Source: Ceratopteris richardii (Eukaryota > Streptophyta > Polypodiopsida > Polypodiales > Pteridaceae). From it: a stretch of 64,000 bases of DNA. The DNA lies in assembly GCA_020310875.1 (NCBI GenBank), contig CM035416.1, forward strand, positions 72,236,983 to 72,300,982, written 5' to 3'. A model generated the notes under the pieces. That model did no database searches and was not told the DNA's origin. It saw only the letters and a list, made by a program, of their open reading frames with translations. The first letter of the stretch is position 1. Each line of letters starts with the position of its first letter. Below are positions 31,712-42,492 of the stretch, one piece after another. The translations under genes and the position numbers were made by a program.

Positions 31712-33127
31712 TTACTTGCCTAGTTGATGCATTCTCTGTTTGGAGGTGTCGATTGGATCTCGAAATGATGTAATCCTCCTAATGGGAACCCATTTCCGAA
31801 TAGTATTTGGCCCTGTAGAGATCTCCTCAGTCCAGTTCTTCTTTGGATGCTGTCCAAACTTTGGTATCCAGTGTGGTTGGCCCCTTGGTTTTATGGATGT
31901 TGCTTGTGCTTTTGGCTTCCAAACCCATATCCTAGGTGAGTGCCAACCTTTTTTTGTAGAAGGGTTGAGGTTAGCTTCCTTTGGTCTTTGTGCTCTGTTC
32001 TTACCCTTTGCTTTCCTTGGCTTCTTTGTTGAGGACTTTCGCATGGTGGGAAGCATAGGCCGTTGTACGTGTAAGAGCCTCTTGGGTACCCACATCTGTA
32101 ATTGCCCTTGTTGAGCTGTAGCTAATTTTTTAGGCACCCAAATTTGTACTTGATTGTGGTCGGCCTTCATTGATAGCTTCGGTACCCAGGTTTGATGGAA
32201 TCTTCGTGCTTGACCCTGTCGTAGGTGCTTGGTCCTTCGGTAGTCATGGTCGATCTGGTTGGGTGGGAGTCCTTGAGGCAACATCGATGGTTGTACACCT
32301 TTCTTTACCCAGATCTGGGTCATGACCAACACTTCTTTCTTCTTGAGGGCTCTTTGTCTATTTGATAGACTGGCTGTCTTGCACTGTTTTGCTTGCTTCT
32401 GAGGTTGAACTACCGTGGACGCTTTACTCTTGAAAAAACAAGAAGAAGGTTCATCTTGCCTCTGCGACTGTCCTTCCGTGATTGCGTCCGTCTGGATCAT
32501 AGAGCTTTTGACATCTACGACATCTTGTTTGAGAAGATTAGTCTTAGAGGAACAAAGAGAGTGTGTGGTATCAGTTTCAGTGGACATGTGATTCTCCAAT
32601 TCTAAGGTAATGCATTGATCATATACCCAAACTTGAAGAAGTTGACTTCTTAGGTTCAAGTTGACAGCATGGTCGTAAATCCAATCTTGACCCAAGACAA
32701 GTGGTTTTGTGAGGTCCTCATCATGACACACTAGCACTTTGACTTTTATTGGAACATCTTGAAGGTAGATGGGAAGTTCCACCTCGCCCAAACAGGGTGT
32801 TTCCACGCCTCCTAATCCTATGAGATAGGCTTCTATGGGCTTGATGTCCAAATGCAGGTCTTGGCAGTATGAAAGTCTAACTGCACTAGTTGCTGCTCCT
32901 GAGTCAACCAATGCTCTCACAGTCTTTACACTCTTTCCTTGTCCTACCTCTATAGTCACAAAGGGCCGTCGATCAATTATTTGAGAAGTAGTTATGCCTG
33001 ATTTTTGGCACATGTCCATGTGATATTTTGGAGCCTTTGTGTTGACATCTAGGCCCAGCCGCCGTAACTTATTTCTTCTGATGCGCTCTCTAGCCTCTGC
33101 TTGTGCTTCTTCTCTAACCCTTAACTC
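31712..33127 (-). pseudogene. E4 second retropepsin-like domain and W-V-P-K tail
   Basis: In frame with pol after a TAG at about 33125-33127. The second protease-like domain has A-L-V-D-S-G-A-A-T-S near 32900 and L-V-L-G-Q-D-W-I-Y near 32690. The tail has at least six Trp motifs: Q-I-W-V-K-K, Q-T-W-V-P-K-L, Q-I-W-V-P-K-K, Q-M-W-V-P-K-R, R-I-W-V-W-K-P and H-W-I-P-K-F, plus a final K-W-V-P-I-R. The linker between them is longer than in E2 and E3 and very basic. Both conserved blocks survive, arguing that the domain was under selection until recently. Confidence 0.88.
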
Positions 33128-35820
33128 CTATTCTTTTCGCTTCTTAGCAGTGTTGAGTCTCGTGAGCATTTCCTCTGTAAGAGGTTCTTGATATAACTTG
33201 ACTCGGCATCCACTAATATAGTTGGGTAGGACATCACCTTCTAAAGTGGCCAATTGAACTGCACCGCTAGTGGAGAGTCTATTAATGATCATGGGTCCAT
33301 ATCCTCGTTTCTCCAATTTGCGGGCATGTTGCTTTAGTGTATAAACCAGCACTAGATCTCCTTCCTTCAATCCTTTATCCTTTACATGGGCATCAAAGTA
33401 TGCCTTTTGCCTTTTCTTTGCAGCATAAATGCCTGCTGCTGCCCGTAGCCTCGTCTCACCTAAGCGTTCTAGATCAAAGATCCTGGAAGACAACTCATGT
33501 CCATTCCACTCATGCTCTTGTGCTACTCTCAAGGCTGGGATTAGGAAGTCCAATGGTAGCACCGCATTCTGTCCAAAGACCATCTGAAATGGGGTAGCAT
33601 TGAGTACCGTTTTGTAGGCCACTCGGTATGCCCAAACAGCATGATGAAGTTGTTTGTCCCAATCAGAGCGTTTATTATTTACAAGTTTCGTCAATACGTT
33701 ACATAGGATCTTATTCGTGCTCTCGGCTTGTCCGTTAGCTTGTGGGTGATAGGGGGCAGACTTCTTATGTATTACCATGAATTCTTGAAGGAGATTTTCA
33801 ATGACCTCATTCAAGAAGTGCGTACCTCTATCACTAACCAACTCTATTGGTAACCCATATCTAGTGAACACATTGTCGAATAAGAACTTAGCCGTCGTTT
33901 GAGCATCATTCTTTGTCGTGGCTTTTACTTCCACCCACTTTGTAAGGTAATCTGTGGCTACAATGATGTATTCTACATGGGAGTTTCTAGCTGGGGGGTT
34001 AATAGGACCAACAAAGTCTATGCCCCACTTCGAGAATGCGCGTCCTCCCATCATTGGCCTTAAAGGCATCTCATCCTTTCTTATCGGATATTGGGCACGT
34101 TGGCATGTGTCACATTTCTTCACATAAGTATGTGCATCCATATGAAGAGTGGGCCACCAAAGTCCTGAGAATAAAATGGTCTTAATTACTCTGTCAGGCC
34201 CAAAGTGTCCACCTGCAGCACCGCTGTGTGCAGTTTCTAAGACTTTCAAATAGTCCGATTCATGAACGCACAGTCTTAGGTAACCATCCTTGCCTCTTCG
34301 ATATAAGTTGTCTCCTACTAAGGCATAGTCTTGAGCCTCTTGCTCCATGCTCTGTTTTCTTGCAAGACTAGCCTGATTGGGTAATGTTCTCGATCTCATG
34401 AACTCAACCAATGGAGCACTCCAATCTGGGATTAATGACACGTGATAAAGAGTGGCATGCTCCACTGGGGGTCTCTTCTGGCACACTGGACAATTCTGGA
34501 TCCACTCCTGTATTTCTTTATCCATGCTAGGCCAATACACTCCTAAACGTTTTAGATTCTGCAATGTTCGTTGTTTAGAGTAGTGATTTCCTAGCAGTCC
34601 CTCATGGGCTTGTTGCATCCAACTAGTATGTTCGTCGTCCTCAACACAACAAGCTAATACACCCTCGGTATCTTGCTTGTACATACTTCCGGCCAATATT
34701 TGATACTTTTGTGTTTTTACAATTTCTTCTTTGCTTGTTTTCACATTTTTATTTGCAGGTCCGAAGGTTAGGACTGGCACCAACTTATTTGCCCATTTAG
34801 GAACAACTTCTAAATTGAACAGATAAGCATCGGGCAATTCATCAGACACTCCTTGCGGTGGCTCTCCTGAAGTGATACGAGAAAGATGGTCTGCCCTAAG
34901 ATGGGTTCTACCTTTCCTGACAACAACTTCAAAGTCGTATTCCATTAGTAAGAGGAACCATCTTACTAAGCGGCCTGTATTGCAAGGTTTATTGACCAAA
35001 TATAGTAAAGCTTGATGATCAGTGAAAAACTTGAACTTGTTGGCCAATAGATAGTGCCTAAACTTCTTCACGGCATATACCATACCTAAGCCTTCTCTCT
35101 CCGTTGTGGTATAATTTCGTTCAGCTGCATTTAATTGCCTACTAGCATATGCTATCGGCAAATCTAGGTTTCCTTCACCTGTTGGTTGTGCTAGCACACA
35201 TCCTATTGCATGATTGGAGGCATCTACATGGACATGAAAGGGTTTGCTCCAATCCGGAGTACTCAATATTGGTGCTGTGCACAAACGTCTTTTCAGCTCG
35301 TTGAAGGAATTCTCGCATTCCTCGTTCCACTCAAAATTTGTTAACAACCCATAAAGAGGTTTAGCTATGATGGCATACATGTGGATAAACCTACGGTAAT
35401 ATCCACAATGGCCCATAAAGGCCTGTACCTCTTTAACATTTCTTGGTCTTGGCAACTCTGCTATCGCTCTTACCTTGTCTTCATCTGTTGAAATTCCATT
35501 CTTAGAAACAATGTGACCTAAGATTTTACCTTGTCGTACCATGAACACACACTTCTCTGGGTTCAGACACACTCGATAATCTCTACACTTGTTGAAGATT
35601 TGTCTGAGCTCAGGGATGTGGTAATTTCTCTGTTGGGATTGCGCACATAAATCGTCCACATATACTTCTAAGCTCTTCCGCAAGAACTCTTTGAAGACAT
35701 GACACATGAGCCTTTGGAATGTTGCAGGTGCATTGGTGAGCCCAAATGGCATCACACGAAATGCAAAAATTCCCCATTCTGTGGTAAAGGCCGTTTTGTG
35801 TTGATCTTCAGGGGCAATGG
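33128..35820 (-). pseudogene. pol: E4 RT (3' part), RNase H and integrase with two HHCC modules
   Basis: Open throughout. RT resumes next to E5 with A-I-A-P-E-D-Q-H; M-P-F-G-L is near 35750 and Y-V-D-D-L near 35660. RNase H has H-V-H-V-D-A-S near 35235. Integrase zinc module a is about 34680-34475 (A-H-E-G-L-L-G-N-H ... C-P-V-C) and module b about 34330-34100 (A-H-S-G-A-A-G-G-H ... C-D-T-C). The core has Asp at 34016-34018, Asp at 33830-33832 and Glu at 33722-33724, again D-x61-D-x35-E. All catalytic residues and zinc ligands of both modules are present. Confidence 0.95.
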
Positions 35821-35962
35821 TGTAATAAAGTAAGTCTATGATCCAAGGGTCTGGCCGGTTCAGACAGATCTGAAATCGGACACCGTTTGGTCATCCGTGT
35901 GTATGACCAAAGATCTCGAGTTTTAGACTTACTAGGAGGTCTTGTGCTCTTGTGAACAAGTG

Positions 35963-36050
35963 AACCACTTAGCTTAGTGGTTAAGTCTCAAGGATGTGAA
36001 GGACGAGGTCTTGGGTTCAATCCCCATGAGGTACATGGGAAGAGTATTTT
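35963..36050 (+). promoter_or_regulatory. tRNA-like A box/B box unit with T4 run in E5 LTR
   Basis: The A box TAGCTTAGTGG (35970-35980) fits TRGCNNARNGG and the B box GGTTCAATCCC (36014-36024) fits GGTTCRANYCC. They start about 44 bases apart, as in tRNA genes. A TTTT run follows at 36047-36050. The A box also lies within an inverted repeat AACCACT-N6-AGTGGTT. The unit occurs again in the 3' LTR at the same offset. It could drive Pol III transcription or be a fossil SINE head. Confidence 0.65.
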
Positions 36051-36065
36051 GCCCAAAGAACTCTA

Positions 36066-36078
36066 GAACCTTCTAGAA
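36066..36078 (+). promoter_or_regulatory. Heat-shock-element-like motif in E5 U3
   Basis: GAACCTTCTAGAA is a perfect GAA-N2-TTC-N2-GAA array, about 95 bp upstream of the TATA box. The 3' LTR has the same motif near 42310-42322. Heat factor binding is only predicted. Confidence 0.45.
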
Positions 36079-36249
36079 GCATCCACTGGACACTTGGCGC
36101 ACATGTAGTTACATGGCTGACACTTGGATGATTAGCATCCACCTACCCAAGAAGGCAGTCCCCTGGAGAGAGCTATATATAGAGGCATTTGGTTGGGAGG
36201 AAAGTCATCTCTCTAGTATGTGGTGGTCGTAATCCTTGTTCTCTTGCAT

Positions 36250-36261
36250 TGGTATCAGAGC
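36250..36261 (+). promoter_or_regulatory. E5 primer-binding site, initiator tRNA-Met type
   Basis: TGGTATCAGAGC begins one base after the 5' LTR end and matches the complement of the initiator tRNA-Met 3' end, the usual primer site for many plant LTR elements. Confidence 0.92.
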
Positions 36262-36533
36262 TCTAGGCAAGCTTTCATGGTGACCTTGCTAGGCTCATCA
36301 TCTTCCTCATGCTTCCATGGAGACCTTGAAATATTTCACCATCTTCATGCTCTCTATATGTAGATCTTTATTTCACCAATCATCCACTCTCGTTCGTCAT
36401 TTAAATTTTGTAGGCAATCATTCTTGCCGCTTGCGGGTGTGCAGAAGGTGGTCCCAAATTCGTTTGGCTGATCTACCTCGAGATAGAGGTTGCAAAATGA
36501 GTAGAAGGACTCATATTGGTGGGGTAATAGAGG

Positions 36534-36607
36534 GACGGCCTGTGAGACTCGAACCCGCAACCATCCATTAAAGAGTTCTACGTCTTATCCAACTCAGCAA
36601 GCGACGT
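36534..36607 (-). other. Antisense tRNA-like module 1 in E5 leader
   Basis: On the minus strand the A box TTGCTGAGTTGG matches 11 of 12 positions of TRGCNNAGYNGG and the B box GGTTCGAGTCT matches 10 of 11. The segment between them resembles a tRNA-Lys arm (CTCTTTAA), but stems are imperfect. A TTTT run on the minus strand lies about 38 bases downstream (36493-36496). Degenerate tRNA gene or tRNA-derived promoter. Confidence 0.6.
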
Positions 36608-36702
36608 CGTATGCTTCTGTCTCGGCGGATCCACTGATAAATCTCTATTTTGCGGATGAAAGCCTCCTCAGCGCAAGTCAAAAAAGGTGATGAGGAAGCA
36701 TG

Positions 36703-36777
36703 GCGGCAGCCCGGATTCGAACTCCCGCCCCTCCATTTGGAGCGTGGTGCTCTAACCACAAGAGCACATCGACCGCG
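36703..36777 (-). other. Antisense tRNA-like module 2 in E5 leader
   Basis: The D arm is a perfect 6-bp hairpin, GTGCTC-N9-GAGCAC. The anticodon-loop position reads CTCCAAA (CCA, Trp-like), the B box AGTTCGAATCC matches 10 of 11, and the acceptor strands pair at five of seven positions plus one wobble. The T stem pairs poorly. A T6 run on the minus strand follows about 18 bases downstream (36680-36685), a typical Pol III terminator. The best tRNA match of the four. Confidence 0.65.
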
Positions 36778-36865
36778 TGGGATTATACCCGCAGCACAGC
36801 AAATTGATCAGAGCCGGCGCTGAAGTAGATCTTAATTTATAGATCTAAAAAGTGATATTCTCTGG

Positions 36866-36942
36866 TGAAGCATAGGGGATTCGAACCCCCAACCCCCCAA
36901 CTAGAGGATTGCCGCCTATCCATCACGTCGACGGGCGTTCAC
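36866..36942 (-). other. Antisense tRNA-like module 3 in E5 leader
   Basis: On the minus strand the B box GGTTCGAATCC is perfect, within a T arm of five pairs (GGGGG/CCCCT). A D-arm-like hairpin GGAT-N8-ATCC is present, but the anticodon region is short, so it is not a complete tRNA. A T5 run follows about 15 bases downstream (36847-36851). Confidence 0.6.
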
Positions 36943-37029
36943 GCTCCAAACATCTGCAGAGATTCATCTTCTGTTGTAACCGAGCGTTGCAGAAGATTTC
37001 CGAAAGGAACAAAACAGAACGTCGCTTTC

Positions 37030-37106
37030 TGTGCCCGCTGCATCTGCTAGGGATCGAACTCAGATGGGTTCTTTGGGAGGAGGCTCACGTAGCCACGCAC
37101 CCAGCC
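37030..37106 (-). other. Antisense tRNA-like module 4 in E5 leader
   Basis: The A box TGGCTACGTGAG matches 10 of 12 and sits in a GGCT-N5-AGCC hairpin. The B box AGTTCGATCCC matches 10 of 11 of GGTTCRANYCC and is enclosed by a perfect CATCTG/CAGATG pair. A TTTT run on the minus strand lies about 16 bases downstream (37011-37014). Confidence 0.6.
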
Positions 37107-40100
37107 GGATTTGCTTGTTCTGTAGTGCAGAGCAGAGTGTCCTAAAGCAGTAAGCAGAGCTGAAGTGCAAGCCCAACTCTCATCCATCCAAGAAGAATCA
37201 AAGATTGAGCAAAGCTTGAAGGAATTGGAGCTGTGAAGTGAAGATCCGGAGGCCGAAGTTAGTCGACCACGACGGACCAAGTCATCCAAGACTATTTCTT
37301 GATGAGGAAGCTCCAAGAATGGTGAATAGCTCCTCGCAAGGATCAAGAGGATGAATCACTCTTCCAAAGGATCAAGGGATGGACGAAGCTTTGATCAAAG
37401 CTAAGTATTTTCCAGTTTCTGCTTGGCCTTAATGCTTGATTTATCTTGTTTTCATTATTCTACACTTAATCATAGATGCACATTGAAATAGCCAAGATTT
37501 CAATTGATTAAGTCTAGATTAGAATAATGAATTAATCCATTTTTCATTCCAAGCATTAGTTTGCATTAAGGAAAGACTTGATTTCAAAAAGATCCTTGTG
37601 CATCAAAGAATGTATTTTGGTAGTTTAAATACATATTTCCTTTCCATTGAGTAAGTTTTCTATTGCACTTCAAGGGTATGTTTTTATATCATAGTGCATT
37701 AGGACAAAGGAAAGGATATTCATGCATCAGGATTGCATGATATACATTCTTAGTACAAGGAAAGAATCGTGCATCAAGTTTATGCATGATTATTGTATTA
37801 TTTTTTGAGCATGCAAAGAACATGCATGCATACGCATGTGAACATATGCTTTTGCATGTAGATACATGCATTTGCATGGAAGAATGGAATGATGTTTGCA
37901 AGTAGATATGAAAATGTACTCTCTTAGTATTTAGCTTACTTTGTAAAGCTCGCAGTTTGACATTAGGGAAGACCAAGGACTAGTTAGTTGCAAAGACATA
38001 CTAGTTCTAGTTTGCAACTCAAGTAATTAGTCAATTTCTTCCCAAGTCGATACTCTACTATCAAACATAAATACTTAATGAGAATTAAGTATGTTAGATG
38101 TCTTGCTAGGTATAAGTAAGCACTAGGAGAAAGTTAAGTAATAAATTTTCTTGATAACCAAGAAAATTTAATTACTTGCAAACTCTTTTGTGATGTATGA
38201 TGACCCTAAGTCCTGGATGTACTTAGAAAGTCATGCGGATAAGCTTTACTTGATTAGTTACATACTTTATGTAACTTCTCAAGCATCCCAAGGTTGGATG
38301 AGAACATCAACTATATTTCCAAAGTTCCATGAGCACTCTTCTATTCAGAAGATTTCGAAAGTTTTAAAGAAGTTTCTTGTGGTTTCAAGATTTGTATCTC
38401 ATGATGAAACCTCGGTAAGTAACTTTTTGGAATAGGGATATGAAATAGTGAAGCCTTCTATTTCATGTGAGATCATTCTCCTACCATGTTTAAGATGAAT
38501 TTAGCTTTGGGAAGGAAGATGTTCCAAGTAGAGGATCTTAATTGATTCATGAACTCTTCCCAACATACATATAAATTCATATTATATGATAGGTCCAAGG
38601 AATGATGAAGGCAAAATCTCTTTAGGATATAAATGTTTTGCCAAGATATAAAGGTATCAAGCTTTTATAAATTTTCATTTGATTTCATCCCAAGGGGTGA
38701 TGGAAATCAAAAGGTTAAACCTCAACATCAATTGATCCTTGATATCAATAAAAGGATGTTAGGTTCTATAGTTGCATCTCTGGTAAATGATGCAACTAGC
38801 TAAGCAATCTTTAGGAAATAATATAAGTTCCTAAAGACTTGAAGCAAGTGTGAACTTTTCATTTAGGAATAGAAAGTTCCAAGAAATGGATTTTTAATCC
38901 ATGAACTTCTCCTAAACAAGTTATAAAGTTCAAAGTTGTGTTCACAATAACATTACTATTGGATCAATCATCAATAGATGCTTGGACTTTAAACATAATT
39001 TTGATTGGTGAAATATGTTTAAAGGACTCTAGTAACATCTGAAGATTGACCAATAATAATGAGTTTTGTATCAAACTCAAGAATAGAAGTCGATATCACA
39101 TAAATGAAAGTTCAACTTAAACTTTCATACTGGCAAATGTCTCTAGTTTGATACACAGGAAATGAATACAATTGAATCAGTAAATTTTTTGGATATTATT
39201 TGAAAGAAGTTCTTTCAAATGTTCTTTTTACAAACGATTCCAAGATGAATCATTAGACTGGAAAGCAAAAAATTCCAAGATGAATCATTTGCTTCAAATT
39301 ATAGCCTAGTATTACTTGATAGGAATAAAAAAGTTCTTGAAAGAAAAATCTCCCCAAACGTGAGACTAGCATCTTTCAAGAAAAGTTATATAGTAAGTAG
39401 TTCCCAGTAAATCCCTAACCACCAGTTTTGGTATTTAAGTCCAAATAAGTGATATAACCTAAAGGTATATCAAAGATTCTTAGCTTTGGAATCTGAGAGG
39501 CATAAATGTATGCTTGGACTTGTGTAAAGGGAAAGATCTCTAAAATCCTGCAGGTAAGCAAAGAAGCTTAAAGATAGTTAAAGAGATCTTAAAGATAAAG
39601 ACTAAGTCTTTATTTTTATCGCAAGATCAACCAGACTTGATCAATCTTGGCCATGATTGTCCAAGTAATGTGCGATTAGAACTACTTTGTAGATTTCCCA
39701 AGTATTGGCAATAAAATTCCTTTTGGGAATTATTCACTCAAGTTCCATTTATTCGATGGAAAACTGTGAAAAAAAAGTAAGTTGTTCCCAGTCTGAACAG
39801 AGTGAAGGAATTCCAAAAATGTAGTCTGCAACCGTGAAGAAGGTACTTAAGTCTATGGAAGGTAAAACATAAGTGTTTGCCTATCTTTAAAGGGATTTTG
39901 GTACAAATCCAAAAAGCATGAGCGGATGCTTAGACTAAGGCAGTAGAGAGATTCCTGTAAAAAGCCCCGGCCGGGATAGGTACCTAAAAGCACCAGTATA
40001 GAAAGGAATCTAAAGACAAGAAGTCATAAACTCTTGTCGCTACAAAATTGGTCAAGAATAACCAATTGAACTTGAATTTGAGAAATTCAAGAAACTTGGA

Positions 40101-42048
40101 ATTCTGATTGGTTTTCATTTGAAAACCCCAGTAAAGAAGAATTGATATTCTGTTAAGAGGTTTTCAAGTTCCCAAGGTAAAGCACATGATTGTGAGACGA
40201 TCATGTGAAGGAATCAAAACCTAGAAAATCTAGTTAGAGGTAATGCCTGAAACTTCCAATTCTTGTAAAAGAATTGAGGTACTCTATCAAGAGATGTTTA
40301 GACTTTAGGATAAGAATCACCCACACATTAATATGAATATAAAATAGGGTGGTATGGGACACCAGATTTTATACTCAGATTGATGTAGGAAAGATGGAAT
40401 GGGACATCGGACCGTGGGATGATGATTATCTTTTAGTCCTAGTTTGGATTTTGAAGTTAGGTTTCATCCTCAAAGGAATTAAGACTTCAAGGAAAAGTTT
40501 AATTCGTAAAGGATGAAAGTAGTAAGTATCTTATGATACTTCAAGATGACTTCAAGATCAAGGAAATTGAAGATATGAAGTAAGGAACTTCCAAGATCTT
40601 CTTAGAACACTTCAAGCTTAAGTGTTATTGATCAGAAATATTTGATAAATTTCTGAAAGAAGTTGGACTTTTACTTTGAGTTGATCTTTTCAACTAAAGA
40701 TTCAATTGACTAAGTCAAGTATCAAGTTCCTAGTGTAACTTGATAAATTCACTCTTTTAGACTCAAAGAAATGCACAAGAATTGCATTCACGGAGTCAAA
40801 AAGATTGAATGTGACCTGAACTTAGTCTCAAGTGAAGCATTATTTGAATACAAAACTCATCAGCGTAACCTCAGTGGGTCGACACACTGATGTTGGTTAC
40901 CACACTAGTATCTTGTGGTTGGATGATGTTTTTGATTTTCTTTGAATCTTTTTGAGAATCCAGCTTATTTCTCTTAAAGATAAAGTAAATGCTTCAAATC
41001 CCTATTGAAATAGATCTTTGAAAAGTAAAAAGTCCTGAGTCATCTAGTCTTTGACTCATAGCAAGTTTATGTATATTCGAAGTTTGAATTGGTTGTACAG
41101 AGTCTTAGTTATTTCTTTCCGCTTTCCAAATCTTTTGAAATTGACTCAGATATGGTATCTGATTCCTTTTGCAAAAGACCAGGGTTAGCCGGTTAGAATA
41201 AAATAACTAACTTGAACATCCTAGATAGATGTTATGTACAAGAACCTTTTCAATCTTCAAAAGATGATAAGTCTAAGTGGACTTATTCATTTGAGTTTGC
41301 TTCAAGTTATAGCATAAATGATTTCCTGGAGTCCAGTATACTCTAGAATAGGGAAGTTAGGAATTGCTCATCAGATTGACAATTCCCAAGAACTTCCAGT
41401 TAAAAGTCTTTGAAAAAAGTCCTAAGTTGGACAATTTTCATTTTGAATTTGAATTGGTGAAGTTAGTATGGTTGATTCCACCGAAATGGTAAACTTTCTC
41501 CTACAGTTTACAAAGGATTTTTAAACTCATAAGGACAAAGTAGTCCTCTAGTCGAGTGAAAAAATCAAGTAACTGTTAGATAAAAGTAAACATCATACAG
41601 ACATCTAAAGTTAGATGTATGGGACAACCAAACTTCAAGTTCTCCAAAACAAATTCAAGTGAATCAAGAATTCTCAAAGTCTTGCGAGGGATAAGAATCC
41701 CACTTTCATTACTAAGCCCATGCACCAGTTATGCTTAGAAATGGACTAGTAATTTGAATCCACCTAGTTCACATGTTTGTGCCTAGATCGCACATCCAGA
41801 AACTGTGAATTAGCTAAGGATGTCATTAGATCCACCCTTATTATTCTTCACTAGTTTGTACTTTGTCCTGTTCATCAAAGTGCAAAACCAGATAGTGTTT
41901 TGAATCATTTGGGCAAGGATGCCACCACAGAGATGAGACATGTTCTTCCAGTTCTAGAACATGACCATGTTCTTCCAGTTTTAGAACATGAGGCTCGGGG
42001 GTTGCCTACAGTATGTATATAGCTCTATTTTCGAGGACGAAAATATTT
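37107..42048 (+). other. E5 internal region without genes
   Basis: About 4.9 kb of AT-rich sequence with only short chance frames. It has many short near-repeats, for example AATTCCAAGATGAATCATT-like units near 39240-39295 and a doubled CATGTTCTTCCAG segment at 41939-41991. I see no gag, protease or RT motif on either strand, so E5 is non-autonomous. Confidence 0.8.
37720..37880. promoter_or_regulatory. Cluster of CATGCA/TGCATG (RY-like) motifs in E5
   Basis: At least eight CATGCA or TGCATG hexamers, several overlapping (CATGCATGCATACGCATG near 37822), lie in about 160 bp. The hexamer is the core of plant RY elements bound by B3-domain factors. Low-complexity origin is also possible. Confidence 0.4.
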
Positions 42049-42064
42049 TCCAAGGGGGGAAGAA
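42049..42064 (+). promoter_or_regulatory. E5 polypurine tract
   Basis: CCAAGGGGGGAAGAA directly precedes the TGTAAT start of the 3' LTR and would prime plus-strand synthesis. Confidence 0.88.
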
Positions 42065-42492
42065 TGTAATAAAGTAAGTCTATGATCCAAGGGTCTGGCC
42101 GGTTCAGACAGATCTGAAATCAGACACCGTTTGGTCATCCGTGTGTATGACCAAAGATCTCGAGTTTTAGACTTACTAGGAGGTCTTGTGCTCTTGTGAA
42201 CAAGTGAACCACTTAGCTTAGTGGTTAAGTCTCAAGGATGTGAAGGACGAGGTCTTGGGTTCAATCCCCATGAGGTACATGGGAAGAGTATTTTGCCCAA
42301 AGAACTCTAGAACCTTCTAGAAGCATCCACTGGACACTTGGCGCACATGTAGTTACATGGCTGACACTTGGATGATTAGCATCCACCTGCCCAAGAAGGC
42401 AGTCCCCTGGAGAGAGCTATATATAGAGGCATTTGGTTGGGAGGAAAGTCATCTCTCTAGTATGTGGTGGTCGTAATCCTTGTTCTCTTGCA
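42065..42492 (+). repeat. E5 3' LTR (428 bp)
   Basis: Same length and ends as the 5' LTR, with two substitutions seen by eye (A/G near 42118 and G/A near 42389). It carries the same tRNA-like unit, heat-shock-like motif and TATA box, and is followed by the AATGG duplication. Confidence 0.96.

Larger units (their letters stand above)
35821..36248 (+). repeat. E5 5' LTR (428 bp)
   Basis: TGTAATAAAG ... TCTCTTGCA ends. A TATA box (CTATATATAG, 36173-36182) predicts RNA start around 36205-36215. Upstream in U3 lie the tRNA-like module (about 35963-36050) and a heat-shock-element-like motif. Confidence 0.96.
35821..42492 (+). mobile_element. E5: non-coding LTR retrotransposon with Pol III-like modules, inserted in E4
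   Basis: It has 428-bp LTRs (35821-36248 and 42065-42492) that differ at two positions, a 5-bp target duplication AATGG (35816-35820 and 42493-42497), an initiator-Met-type primer site and a polypurine tract. The 5.8 kb internal region has no recognisable gag or pol, so it must have moved using proteins from another element. The sequence before the 3' LTR (TTCGAGGACGAAAATATTTT, then the G-rich tract) resembles the end of Ty3/gypsy chromovirus-type elements, so its partner is probably gypsy; this is inference. It carries tRNA-like modules in the LTRs and leader. Confidence 0.95.

Noticed and set aside
36703..36777. Functional tRNA-Trp gene
   Set aside because: D arm and anticodon-loop position fit, but the T stem is almost unpaired and the acceptor stem has a mismatch; better called a tRNA-like module.
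37689..38435. Small frames in the E5 interior
   Set aside because: Short, low-complexity, on both strands, without retroelement motifs.
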